DNA from: Blastobasis lacticolella
Taxonomy: Eukaryota; Arthropoda; Insecta; Lepidoptera; Blastobasidae
Reading direction: 5' to 3'
Assembly (NCBI GenBank): GCA_905147135.1
Contig: LR990067.1
Span: 4,030,001-4,094,000 of the forward strand
Length of the DNA: 64,000 nucleotides
The position numbers were made by a program, and so were the translations under genes. The first letter of the stretch is position 1, and every line of letters starts with the position of its first letter. This document shows, in pieces, positions 40,450-49,777 of the stretch. The notes under the pieces were generated by a model. It saw nothing but the letters and a program-made list of their open reading frames with translations. It was not told the origin of the DNA and made no database searches.

Positions 40450-40690
40450 GGCTAAAGTGGCAGTGGGCAGGCCACATAGCTCGAAGAACAGATGGCCGAA
40501 TAATTACAGTTCTTTAGTGGCGACCACAAACCGGAAGACGCAACGTGAGTAGGCCTCACAAAAAGTGGACCGACGACCTGGTAAAGATTGAAAGACAGCT
40601 GCATGCGGAAGGCATAGGACCGGCATTTGTGGAGGTCTCTGCGGGAGGCCTATGCCCAGCAGTGCAGGGCGTCATGATATGATGATGATG
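40450..40690 (+). pseudogene. RTE-D C-terminus (WMRKAQDR subfamily), frameshifted
   Basis: GGCTAAAGTGGCAGTGGGCA (LKWQWAGH-like), GGCGACCACAAACCGGAAGA, AAGTGGACCGACGACCTGGT, GAGGCCTATGCCCAGCAGTG, then GATGATGATGACG. The C-terminal ~75 codons with several frame breaks. Confidence 0.8.
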
Positions 40691-40959
40691 ACGAGGTATA
40701 TACAACTGATAGTAGTAGATATAAATAACGTATAAGTACTGTACGCAGAAACAACCCACTCACACCAACGTAGTAAACAAAGAACTTAATAAAAATGAAA
40801 AATTTCACTCGAAACGCTAAATCTGAATTTTCGCCCATAAAGTTCCAGCAGTAAATTCGACGCTCCGTCATGATAATAAAGATATGCTTCTCTCATTTTT
40901 ATTTTATTTTCCTTTTTAGGATTCCGTGAAACGAAACTTTTAGTAGGAAAAAAGTTTTT
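40691..40959. other. Nothing recognised
   Basis: AT-rich spacer. Confidence 0.3.
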
Positions 40960-41214
40960 TAGTTTAGTTTTTTATTATACCACTGAAGTGGCAAACAAGC
41001 TTACGGCCTGCCTGATGGTAAACAGCCACCGCAGTCTATGGACGTTTGCAATACCCATTACCCACGCGCTGCCGACCCCGTAAAAACCTTTAAACCCCTT
41101 CCTTGAAGAATTCCATGTTGTACTCACCAGGGAAAACCTCTCCAGGTAGTTCATTCCACAACTTTAGTGTGCGTGAGAGAATTGGGATAATTTGCATCAC
41201 TAGGCAGGCTACCG
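40960..41214 (-). mobile_element. LINE-F 3' region
   Basis: TTATTATACCACTGAAGTGG terminus, then GCTTACGGCCTGCCTGATGG, CGACCCCGTAAAAACC, CATGTTGTACTCACCAGGGA, TTCCACAACTTTAGTGTGCG. The minus strand encodes the WNELPGEVFPG-type LINE-F C-terminus with breaks. Confidence 0.82.
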
Positions 41215-41446
41215 ACGTTCTAAGACCGTTTACATCTCACTGCCGCCATGTATTAATTACTCTTTTCTTTTCTTTTTCTTTACGTTGTGAACATTAGTTG
41301 ATCACTAACCGATGCTCTAACGGTGAGGGAAAACATCGTGACGAAACCTGCACATTCAGGCGACTGCCAAATCCTGGATCATGGTCAAGGCGGACCCCGG
41401 GCCATCGTGCGCGAGAGCGCAACCGGAACATTATCGCTATAATGAA
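41215..41446 (+). mobile_element. SINE-A, internally deleted
   Basis: ACTGCCGCCATGTATTAATT to GCGAGAGCGCAACCGGAACA. GGCGACTG joins directly to CCAAATCCTGGATCATGG: ~100 bp lost between the two parts. Confidence 0.85.
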
Positions 41447-41577
41447 TTTTTTCTTACATAGTTTAGAATAAAGTCGCGTTTCCGCGTCTGTCCATGTAAT
41501 CGATAACTCCTCCTAATCCAACGGATTTTGTTGCGGTTTTCACTATCATTTAACAGATAATCTATCTATCGTTTTAT

Positions 41578-41830
41578 AGAGGTGGGCAACGCATTGGCGA
41601 TACTCTTGGTGTTGCTAATGTCTATAGGCTGTGGTGACCACTTTCCATCAGGTGGCCCGTTGCCTGTTTGCCTACCGTATGTCATAAAAAAAACCCAAGA
41701 ACTGGCGGGTATTTGATGAGAGTGGTGTCAGAATCGTAGCTTGTGGTAGTCAATAGTCTTTGCCTACCCTTATGGGATACGGGCATGAGTGTCTGCGTAT
41801 GTATGTAGGTATGTATTTATGTAAATACAG
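41578..41830 (+). mobile_element. LINE-G terminus followed by another LINE end
   Basis: 41578-41695: GAGGTGGGCAACGCATTGGC to TTTGCCTACCGTATGTCATA and an A-run. 41700-41830: TCAATAGTCTTTGCCTACCC, GATACGGGCATGAGTG, GTATGTATGTAGGTATGTAT, the end type also seen at 26995 and 61930. Confidence 0.75.
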
Positions 41831-42074
41831 GTAATTGTTCCTACAGAACCCTTCAAATCGCGAGTCCGACTCGCACTTGACCAGTTTTTATGATAAACAC
41901 CCCTTTTTGGTGGAGTATTTGATGAGGAGCTCCCAAGTATTAACCACCCTGCATTTTTATAGCACAGCGGGTGCTGAGGCATAATTTTGCTCACCTACTA
42001 GTGATGAGTCAGGTTCAAATGTTGTAAACTTTGTCTCAAAACAATTATCCATCGATGTGGTGAAACCACTTAAA
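41831..42074. other. Nothing recognised
   Basis: No assignable sequence. Confidence 0.3.
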
Positions 42075-43421
42075 ATCATCTTGGCGTTAGTGTCCCGGTT
42101 GTGTTCTCGAGTACGAGGGCCCGGGGTCCGCCTTGACCATCATCCAGGATTTGGCGATCAGGTAATTACAGTGGAGCTCTTCGAACGCATTGTGGACTCT
42201 CGAATCCGACGGGAGTGTACAATCTCGGATTGTCAGTATGGGTTCCGGCCGGGTTGTGGGACCATGGACCCCGTATTTGCCCTAAGAACTCTCATGGAGG
42301 GATACAGATCAAGGAACACGCCCCTGTATTTCCTGTTTCTGGACATGCAGAAGGCCTTTGACTGTGTCCCTCGTGAGATGATCTGGTGGGCGTTGCGGTC
42401 CAAGTCAGTACCTGAGGCCTATATTGACATAATCCGAGACATGTACCGCGATTCCGATTCCATAGTTAGGACTGCTGTTGGCGATACCAACACTTTCCCG
42501 ATTACCGTTGGGGTACACCAGGGCTCTGTGCTCAGCCCACTTCTGTTCAACGTGATATTAGACGTACTGTCAGACAGCATCCGAGACTATCATGAGGTAC
42601 CTCCGTGGCTACTCATGTATGCTGACGATATCGCGTTGACAGACTCTGACAAGGGGCGTCTTGTCCAACGGGTGGAAAAGTGGAAGGAGTCGCTTGAGAA
42701 CGGCGGTCTGAAGATAAATGTGGCGAAGACAGAGTACATGGCTTGCAACAGTACAGACCCCCTACCCATCCGCATAGGTGAAGAGGAGGTGAAACGAACG
42801 GATCAGGCCAGATACCTGGGGTCGGTACTAAGCACAACTGGTGACATCGACAGCGACGTCAAAGCCCGAATATCCGCGGCTTGGGCAAAGTGGCGGGAGG
42901 TGACGGCTGTCATTTGTGACCCCAAGATGCCGATGAAACTGAAGGGACAGGTCTACAAGTCCATTATTAGACCTGTTCTCTTATACGGCAGCGAGACTTG
43001 GCCTCTACTAGAGCGACACAAGCAGGAGTTGCGAGTCACGGAAATGAAGATGCTGCGGTGGATGTGTGGGGTTTCCCGCAAAGATCGCGTGCGGAGCGCC
43101 CACATCCGCGGTAGCCTTCGTGTCCGTGACATCGCAGATAAGCTACAGGAGTGTCGCCTTCGATGGTATGGCCACGTCTTGCGCAAACCGGCAAATTATG
43201 TGGGGAACAGATGTCTGGCCATGCCGCCCCCACCAGGCACGAGAAGGAGAGGCCGGCCCAAGAAGCGATGGCTGGACGTCGTTAAGAGTGACATGCGTGC
43301 CAACGGACTCACTATGAAGGATGCCGAAGACCGAGCAAAGTGGACTAGACATAGCAGGAAGGCGGACCCCGGGCACCCGCGTGTAGCGCGGGGGCGCAAC
43401 CGGGATTTAACGCCGAGATGA
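42057..43421 (+). CDS. RTE-like reverse transcriptase, 5'-truncated, intact frame
   Basis: A 454-codon open frame. The first 40 codons are translated SINE-A sequence; the LINE protein proper starts near L41 (LFERIVDSRI). Motifs of a non-LTR reverse transcriptase follow in order: FRPGCGTMDPVFALRTL (template-binding region), LFLDMQKAFD with catalytic D96, GVHQGSVLSPLLFN around Q155, and the YADD active site at 188-191 (second and third catalytic Asp). Then come GLKINVAKTEYM, the thumb-like region with LLYGSETWPLLERHKQELRV and MKMLRWMCGVSRKDRVRSAH, and the C-terminal RLRWYGHVLRKP and RGRPKKRWLDVVKSDMRANG blocks. The N-terminal endonuclease and the start of the polymerase are missing, so it cannot retrotranspose itself. 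The start codon is an accident of the host SINE. The stop lies inside the terminal repeat, so the 3' untranslated region is almost nil, as in RTE elements. No frame damage: a young copy. Confidence 0.9.
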   Translation: MVKPLKIILALVSRLCSRVRGPGVRLDHHPGFGDQVITVELFERIVDSRIRRECTISDCQYGFRPGCGTMDPVFALRTLMEGYRSRNTPLYFLFLDMQKAFDCVPREMIWWALRSKSVPEAYIDIIRDMYRDSDSIVRTAVGDTNTFPITVGVHQGSVLSPLLFNVILDVLSDSIRDYHEVPPWLLMYADDIALTDSDKGRLVQRVEKWKESLENGGLKINVAKTEYMACNSTDPLPIRIGEEEVKRTDQARYLGSVLSTTGDIDSDVKARISAAWAKWREVTAVICDPKMPMKLKGQVYKSIIRPVLLYGSETWPLLERHKQELRVTEMKMLRWMCGVSRKDRVRSAHIRGSLRVRDIADKLQECRLRWYGHVLRKPANYVGNRCLAMPPPPGTRRRGRPKKRWLDVVKSDMRANGLTMKDAEDRAKWTRHSRKADPGHPRVARGRNRDLTPR

Positions 43422-43535
43422 TGATGAGATGATGATGATGACTACCATCTGACCTCCGTGATCCTGCTACCAGGGAAACCTGACCAGATTGGATCATGGT
43501 TACAAATTCAGTTGCCTGAATTTGCAGGTTTCATC
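42075..43535 (-). mobile_element. SINE-A split by the RTE insertion
   Basis: 42075-42177: ATCATCTTGGCGTTAGTGTC to TTACAGTGGAGC. 43440-43535: GACTACCATCTGACCTCCGT to GAATTTGCAGGTTTCATCA. The join GGAGC|GACT is exact, so the RTE left no long target duplication. The SINE head is missing; LINE-E sequence follows. Confidence 0.9.
42178..43440 (+). mobile_element. RTE-like LINE insertion
   Basis: Extent of the LINE itself, from TCTTCGAACGCATTGTGGAC to the GATGATGAGATGATGATGAT tail. The last ~65 bp (43359-43423, AAGGCGGACCCCGGGC ... CAACCGGGATTTAACGCCGA) resemble the SINE-A tail. The 60524 copy is ~97% identical over 285 bp. No target duplication beyond 0-2 bp visible. Confidence 0.9.
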
Positions 43536-43537
43536 AA

Positions 43538-43812
43538 GGATTTGAAAAACCACTAATCGTACTAAACGTGCAATGAAGATTATTTGTGACCCGCAATTGA
43601 TTGAAACTAAGCTGCTGGGCCTCAAGCATCTTCGTAGGGTTGCGCATCTGTCGGTCTTCTACAGGTTACATTTCGGAGAGTGCGAAGCTCTTGCACGATC
43701 TCATTCAGCCGGCCCCTTTCCGCCATCGGGAGACGCGATCTTCGGCCGCATTGTCACTTACTAACAGGCGAGGCGACCAAATGTATGACTTGTCTAATAA
43801 AAAAAAAAACTC
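43538..43812 (+). pseudogene. LINE-E 3' end, internally deleted
   Basis: Decodes RAMKIICDPQLIETKLLGLK, HLRRVAHLSVFYRLHFGECE, then a frameshift and the RHRETRS block. GGGAGACGCGATC joins TTCGGCCGCATTGTCACTTA, skipping ~200 bp that are present at 14236. Ends TCTAATAAAAAAAAAAA. Confidence 0.85.
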
Positions 43813-43872
43813 CGGACCCTTGTTTTGTCGAATGCTTATTTCACCGGAAATATCTAGTTACCGTAGGATTGT

Positions 43873-44131
43873 CTGTAAGATCAGGTGGCCGAGTGCTTAA
43901 GATATCCGAGTCCTAAGCGAGAGGTCTGGGTTTGAATCCCGTTGCGGCCATGTACCAATGTCTCTTTTCTGAGTTATGTACGTTAGTTGAATACTAACCG
44001 ATGCTCTTACGGTGAGGGAAAACGTCGTGATGAAACCTACACAATGTGTAATCATTCAATTCAATGTGTGATCCAATCTGGTAAGGTTCCCCATAGCACA
44101 GCCAGAACATCAACGCCATGAAGATTATTTT
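43873..44131 (+). mobile_element. SINE-A with 22-bp target duplication, deleted inside
   Basis: TCAGGTGGCCGAGTGCTTAA head, GGTCTGGGTTTGAATCCCG B box, then body with deletions, to ACATCAACGCCATGAAGATT. Flanked by TATCTAGTTACCGTARGATT plus GT at 43851-43872 and 44132-44153 (one mismatch). Confidence 0.9.
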
Positions 44132-44244
44132 TATCTAGTTACCGTAAGATTGTGAAAGATCCCTCTGAGAGAGACACCAAGACACACAGACAAGAGGCAC
44201 ACCTTAAGATCGTTGCGGTGTCGAACTTCGACTCGCCTCAAAGT

Positions 44245-44310
44245 AAGAAACGGTCACCCATCCAGTTACCGGGCTTAACCTTGGTTATCGGTCTCGCTGT
44301 CATTTGACCA
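44245..44310 (-). repeat. 5S rRNA-like SINE remnant
   Basis: The reverse complement reads GACAGCGAGACCGATAACCA, AGGTTAAGCC, CGGTAACTGGATGGGTGACC, GTTTCTTACTTTGAGGCG. TGGATGGGTGACCG is an exact 5S-type C-box. The 5' half of a 5S gene is not present. Confidence 0.62.
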
Positions 44311-44689
44311 GTGCCATTCCCCTATTCCACAACACATTCCTTTGCTTTCATCAAATCCCGTCGATTTTCTGCTAATTCATTAGAACGGATCAGTGGATGC
44401 CTCGCGTTAGCAAACACTGCCTCCGGTTGAATTTATTAAATTGCCGGCGAATTTATTTAAATCCAGCAGCTTATTGGATTTTCTGTGCACATTATTTTGT
44501 ATTTTGTTGTCTCTGTTTGAGTGAACACGATTGATTGTGCTCTAAATTATTCTAAATTGACTAGCGTGTCTGAAAATGTTGATGAATGTGGAAGAAAAGA
44601 GGAGGTCAGGACAATGTTAGAGTGTACTCTCACCTTAGACTCTGATAATTAACCTGACGATGTAGGACAGATTCTGAGGTAGCCAGTTT
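44311..44689. other. Nothing recognised
   Basis: No assignable repeat or gene. Confidence 0.35.
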
Positions 44690-44865
44690 CTTATTTTTTT
44701 TGTTCTTTTTTTTTGATTTCTGGAAAATAGTCAGATATTTGACTGCCATCACGTACATTCTGATTAGGTCGGGCGCGCTTTAACAGTACAACAGTACAGT
44801 AACAACGTATCCAATTGAATACGCGTTCCATTCCTTAGCCATACGCATCTCTACTACGCACTCAA
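44690..44865 (-). pseudogene. LINE-E 3' end, internally deleted
   Basis: The reverse complement reads ATGCGTATGGCTAAGGAATG, GAACGCGTATTCAATTGGAT ... GTGATGGCAGTCAAATATCT and a long A-run (T-run 44697-44715). Compare GCGTACGGCTAAGGAATGGA at 14667. Confidence 0.65.
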
Positions 44866-45292
44866 AATATCACGAACGCTCTAGAATACCACAAAAAGAA
44901 GGAAATGAGTCGGAAAAAATAATCATATTCGTATTATTGCCAGCACTAAATCAAGAACAGGCCGCCACGCAAAGAAACTTTAGCAATAAATCTCTGGAAC
45001 AATCCACTTGGTTCCAAAATTAATGAAACTTTGAGAGCCACTGACAACGCTTTCTCCAGTCAAGCGGTTGTCAAAGTGGCGTTCGGTGAGTGGTTCCGAT
45101 ACCGAGTTTAGACCAACGATCTGTTGTGTTTGTAAGTCTTCTTGGTAGACATTAGGAAGTTTAATAATTTTGAAATTGATTAACTTTTGTTGTTTGTCTT
45201 TTGGGGCCCTGAAAGATGGATTATGTTTGGGATTTTGTCCGTTATAAGGTTTAGACAAAGAATTATACTTGTAATACTTGAATTATACTGTT
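44866..45292. other. Unassigned; right edge duplicated elsewhere
   Basis: 45255-45312 is repeated in inverse near 60105-60160. The 92-codon minus frame 44980-45258 has no recognisable signature. Confidence 0.4.
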
Positions 45293-45312
45293 ATAGATTA
45301 AGGGCGCTGTAG

Positions 45313-45665
45313 AGCGTCGGTAACCGGGCGGTTGAGTATCCAACTCGTAAGCTAGAGGTACCGAGTCCGAATCCCGCTGCGGCCATGTACCCATGACTCT
45401 TTTCTGAGTTATGTACATTAGTTGAACACTAACCGATGCTCTTACGGTGAGGGAAAACATCGTGATGAAACCTGCAAATTCAGGCTATTGAATTTGTAAC
45501 CATGATACAATGTGGTCAGGTTCCCTTGTTAGCAGGGTCACGGAGGTCAGATGGTAGTCGCTCCACTGTAATTACCTGATCCCCAAATCTGGATCATGGT
45601 CAAGGCGGACCCCGGGCCATCGTTTTCGAGAGCACTACTGGGACATTAACGCCAAGTTGATTGAC
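45313..45665 (+). mobile_element. SINE-A, full length, 20-bp target duplication
   Basis: GAGCGTCGGTAACCGGGCGG head to GGGACATTAACGCCAAGTTG tail. Flanks ATAGATTAAGGGCGCTGTAG (45293-45312) and ATAGATTGAGGGCGCCGTAG (45666-45685) differ at 2 of 20 bases. Confidence 0.93.
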
Positions 45666-45683
45666 ATAGATTGAGGGCGCCGT

Positions 45684-45725
45684 AGGTTATCCTTACATCA
45701 GTTTTTACTGATGTAAGGATAACCT
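45684..45725. repeat. Perfect hairpin, 19-bp arms
   Basis: AGGTTATCCTTACATCAGT at 45684-45702 and ACTGATGTAAGGATAACCT at 45707-45725, loop TTTT. A related TTATTGATGTAAAGAATAAGG follows. Confidence 0.85.
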
Positions 45726-46918
45726 TAGGATAATTTTATTGATGTAAAGAATAAGGATAGCTACGAAGTAAACAGTAAAAGAAAAATTCGAAAAAAAAAA
45801 ACCGTTCTTCCTCTTGGCAGTTTCACAGCCATATTAAAATCACTGTTCATTTTGGTGAATATAATTTGGCTGAAAACTATACCGGAGGGTGCCCATTACC
45901 TTTGCGTTGGGCGCAAAAAAAAAATGATCTATGCTTTCAATCTATTTCTAAACAACAATAAACGTTGTGTGCCATTAGTACAGATGTTTTATTGCGCACC
46001 TTTGGGAGACCAGTGTAGTTTCAAGAGTAGATTTTTCAAGATGCGCTTTCCGCATCTGTCATCAACACCTAAACCTCTAAATCCGTTGTGTGGTTTCACT
46101 ATAATTTAGATAATTTCTTGCGGAAGGTTATATAGATAGGTATACCGATAAAGTACATTTTTTTTATATTCTATAATATAAGTGAAGTTCACTATTATTC
46201 ATTTATTCATTAACAGTTACACTGTGTTCGAATATTCATTAATGTCCTATCCATAATAATATTAAAATAAAATATAAAACTACATTTCACATTACAATGT
46301 CAAGATAACAAACACAAGTCAAGATCAACAATAATTACTGCCTACAATAACACTTAATTCTAAAAGAGAAGTGGTACAACATTTGTTCCGACAACATACT
46401 CTCTCAGCAACTCGTCAACCGAGTAGCATATAGCAAGCAATAGCAGTTTTTATCGAGTAGTAGCCCTTTCAGTTTTCTTTTAAATTTGTTTAAACTAAAC
46501 GAGAAACTCCAAGAATACCCGTGCGAAGCCGGGGCGGGTCGCTAGTGAAAAATAAAAATCGCGTTAAAATTGTTGTATATGTTATTAATCTAACTATCAA
46601 CAATAATTCGCGAGAATCCATTATTCAAATTGTTATCTCTTTTCTAAGAGACCTCTTCAAGACGCCACACTGGTGAACCGGATATCCACATTTTCATGGC
46701 CAGCTTCTTCTGGGTATACAGGGTAACCTAGTCGATATAAGGGTAGGGGCAAAGGCTTGGCTACTCCGCTGTCCAGTTTTCGGACTGCCATCACCCTGTG
46801 GACTGAGCACTCGACTGTCACAGCTAAGATTATTGTTACTAATATCTGAAAAAAAAAAAGAAATTCCACATAAGCACACACACACACTGATGAACTGTTT
46901 AAAATTATGCCTACAGCT
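45726..46918. other. No gene supported
   Basis: 46515-46555 holds an inverted scrap of the GCTTCGCACGGGTA-type LINE end (CCCGTGCGAAGCCGGGGCGG). The 85-codon frame at 45852-46109 and the 104-codon minus frame at 46657-46971 show no family signature; the latter includes a CA repeat. Confidence 0.35.
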
Positions 46919-46962
46919 ATGTCGGCTAGCGGTGCTATCATCGCACCGCTAGCCACCGACAT
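46919..46962. repeat. Hairpin, GCTAGCGGTGC arms
   Basis: GCTAGCGGTGC at 46925-46935 and GCACCGCTAGC at 46943-46953, with flanking TGTCG/CGACA also pairing. Followed by ATCATCATCA, so it might be the end of a GAT-tailed element. Confidence 0.7.
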
Positions 46963-47029
46963 CATCATCACCGTTCATCCTCACACTTTAAGCCAAATTG
47001 GTCGCGTACCTACTGTGCCGTTCCAAAGA

Positions 47030-47267
47030 AAAATTCCACACGAAAAATCTCCGACAAATCTCCCACGCATAGTAAGGTTGTGGAATGAACTACGTGGAGA
47101 GGCTTTCCCTGGAGAGGACAACATGGAGTTCTTCAAGAAAGGGGAGAAATGGTTTTTACGGGGTAGGCAACGCGTGGGTAATGCCCCTTGTATTGCAAAC
47201 GTCGATAGTCGCCTGCTTACCATCAGGCAGGCCGTAAGCTTCTTTGCCACCTTTGTAGTATAAAAAA
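47030..47267 (+). pseudogene. LINE-F C-terminus and 3' end
   Basis: Open frame encoding NLPRIVRLWNELRGEAFPGE, DNMEFFKKGEKWFLRGRQRV, GNAPCIANVDSRLLTIRQAV and beyond. RLWNELP...FP...FFKKGxxxFL is the C-terminal end of Jockey/CR1-like LINE proteins. The true stop is probably lost, because the frame runs into the 3' untranslated region (AGGCCGTAAGCTTCTTTGCC) up to TAGTATAAAAAAAAT. Best coding copy of LINE-F here; everything upstream is missing. Confidence 0.82.
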
Positions 47268-47431
47268 AATACAGGCGTAGGATACTGTAGGTAAGTATAG
47301 AGTTGAAAAAACTAAGTAGGTTTACGGGAGTTTAAAATTATAAACATGTCTCAATTTTGTAGGGCTGAGTAACGAGTCTAGAGCCGAGTCGAGCGCGAGT
47401 CATCGGCGCACGTGTGTAAAAATATTACTTT

Positions 47432-47535
47432 AAGGTGGCAAACAAACTTACGGCCTGCCTGATGGTAAGCAGTCAAAGCGGCCTTTGGACGTTTGCAGTA
47501 TCAGAGGCATCACCCTTGCGTTGCCGACCCCCATA
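47432..47535 (-). mobile_element. LINE-F 3' end
   Basis: TTAAGGTGGCAAACAAACTT, ACGGCCTGCCTGATGGTAAG, TTGCGTTGCCGACCCC. Inverted relative to 47030. Confidence 0.78.
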
Positions 47536-47754
47536 ATTGGCCTAGTGAAATAAATTACCTGCACTATTTCATACAGTTTCACAATAAGAAGAATTTTATG
47601 TATTAACTGCAGCAATATGCTGTCAACTATAAGCTTTTGCAATATCGGTTTAAGACTCGTGGTTACTCACTACACTTTCATCGCACTTTTTCGCAATATC
47701 GTTTTGCTTTGTCGGCCTAGGTTATTATGTTAATAAATAACCTTTTTATCGCAC

Positions 47755-47930
47755 ACGTACAAGATGTGGAATGAGCTCGTCTGAAGTCTTTCCTTTCCTA
47801 ACATGGGGTTCTTAAAAAAGGCATATTTACAAGTAGCTACTTGCAGATGTTCTAGGCAGTGGTGGCCACTTTCAATCAGGTGGCCCGCTTGCCTGTTTGC
47901 CTACCGTATGACATAAAAACAATTGTATTA
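47755..47930 (+). mobile_element. LINE-G 3' end, shortened
   Basis: AAGATGTGGAATGAGCTCGT (MWNEL-like coding scrap), then GGCAGTGGTGGCCACTTTCA and TTTGCCTACCGTATGACATA then an A-run. ~150 bp is missing between coding and terminus. Confidence 0.72.
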
Positions 47931-48012
47931 TATTGTCCGTCTGTCCGTGTCTTGTTAAGAAAAGTTGTACATACGAGAGACCTTAGTTCGAGGTCCACTC
48001 AAGACATAATGC

Positions 48013-48267
48013 AGAGCTCGTCTAGTCTAAAATGACGCGTCCCACTACTTAGTTAGTTGATTTCGATGTGAGTGCAAATATTGATAACGACACTTCATCT
48101 GTGTGGGAGCCAATGAACGACGCGTGCTCCAACGTTTGAATTTCACCGGCAACTGAATGACCAATTACAACGGCATTTGTATATGTATTGCGTCCATATT
48201 TTAAACTTGCTTGTGTGCGTTAAGGCGATAGTGGGGCGCCTCATTTTAGATTAGACGAGCTTTTTTC
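48013..48267 (-). mobile_element. MITE-3 copy 2
   Basis: Inverted relative to 18578. AGAGCTCGTCTAGTCTAAAA and TTTTAGATTAGACGAGCT ends; interior TGTGTGGGAGCCAATGAACG matches copy 1. The two copies look ~90% alike by eye. Confidence 0.87.
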
Positions 48268-48380
48268 TACTTAATACATTTTTTCTCGAAAAAAAAAAAA
48301 AACAGTCCCCATAATTTTAATTTTTTCTTTTCAGGTACGAGCACTAAGCTACCTAAATTACGTCGTACCAACCTAGACTA
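48268..48380. other. Flank of the foldback element
   Basis: Includes the left copy of the 9-bp duplication CCTAGACTA at 48372-48380. Confidence 0.7.
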
Positions 48381-49698
48381 ACGTCTGTAAAGCTAGCATA
48401 AGAAAGTGAGCAGAATCGTTTGTAATTCTGCTCAGAATTGAGTGCTAATTGAGTGCTAATTTAGTGCCAAATTCGCAAATTTGGTGCTCCATAAGATTTG
48501 CAGAAAATACAAATACTGCTACCTTTTGATCAAGCTAGCAGAGTACATGCCTAAATGCCTAAAACAGAATGACACAGCTTTACAATCAATGATATAATAT
48601 TTAGTGCTAATTAAGTGCTCTTGATATATAGAGATGAGAATTTCAAAAATGCGAAAAAATTTTTTTTTTTATTTTTTTTAATAAGAAAAGTGCTAGTTTG
48701 ACAGAAACAGCAAGTAATATCATCAGTATCGAGTATTTTGAGAGCATAACGATGGATGGACAGGGCGTAGGAATTAAGTGCTCAATAAGTGCTGTCGACA
48801 TGAGAAGGAAAAAGGATCAAAGAACATTTTTTTTTATGTTTTCAGCGGGTAACTGCTAGTTTAACAGAAACAGCAAGTAATATCTTAAAATCGAGTACTT
48901 TGAGAGCATAACGATAGATAGACAGGGCGTAGGAATTAAGTGCTCAATAAGTGCTGTCGATATGAGATGAAAAAACAATAGATTTTTTTTTTTGCATCGA
49001 GTAACTGCTCGTTTGACAGAAACAGCAAATAATATCTTTAAAATCGAGTACTTTAAGAGCATAACGATGGATGGACAGGGCGTAGCAATTAAGTGCTCAA
49101 TAAGTGCTGTCGATATGAGATGAAAAAACCATAGAAACATATTTTTTTTTATTTTTGCATCGAGTAACTGCTCGTTTGTCAGAAACAGCAAGTAATATCT
49201 TCAAAATCGAGTACTTTGAGAGCATAACGATGGGAGGACAGGGCGTAGGAATTAAGTGCTCAATAAGTGCTGTCGATATGAGAAGAAAAAAAGATCAAAG
49301 AAGGTGTTTTTCTAATTTTTCATTGGAATACTGCTAGTTTGACAGAAATAGCAAGTAATATCTTTAAAATCGAGTACTTTGAGAGCATAACGATGGAAGG
49401 ACCGAGCGTAGGAATTAAGTGCTCAATAAGTGCTGTCGACATGAGAAGGAAAAAGGATCAAAGAAGATTTTTTTTATGTTTTCAGCGGGTAACTGCTAGT
49501 TTAACAGAAACAGCAAGTAATATCTTAAAATCGAGTACTTTGAGAGCATAACGATGGGTGGAGCGGGCGTAGGAATTAAGTGCTCAATAAGTGCTGTCGA
49601 TATGAGATGAAAAAACAACCGTTTTTTTTTTTGCATCGAGTAACTGCTCTTTTTTCAGAAACAGCAAGTAATATCTTTAAAATCGAGTACTTTGAGAA
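48381..49698 (+). repeat. Left arm of the foldback element: unique end plus 7 subrepeats
   Basis: 48381-48627: terminal block with AGTGCT-rich sequence. 48628-48690: spacer GAGATGAGAATTTCAAAAAT and T-run. The ACAGAAACAGCAAG unit starts lie at 48701, 48864, 49016, 49179, 49342, 49504 and 49655 (spacing 163, 152, 163, 163, 162, 151). Junction types by the bases before each restart: A (CAGCGGGTAACTGC), B (GCATCGAGTAACTGC), C (CATTGGAATACTGC), in the order A B B C A B. Unit 7 stops after ~44 bp at the loop. Confidence 0.9.
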
Positions 49699-49777
49699 CT
49701 AGCATATTCTGTAATGACTTCCAATACCTGTTCTTTTGCAACAGATGGCTTTCGCCCTGGTTTTAAGTCTCTCTATG
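49699..49777 (-). other. 79-bp loop with protein-like minus frame
   Basis: The only sequence in the foldback core not repeated on the other arm. The minus strand reads without a stop as RDLKPGRKPSVAKEQVLEVI then TEYAS. It looks more like real coding sequence (basic PGRKP followed by a predicted helix) than like AT-rich spacer. Could be a remnant of an element protein or of a captured exon. No family named. Confidence 0.45.
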
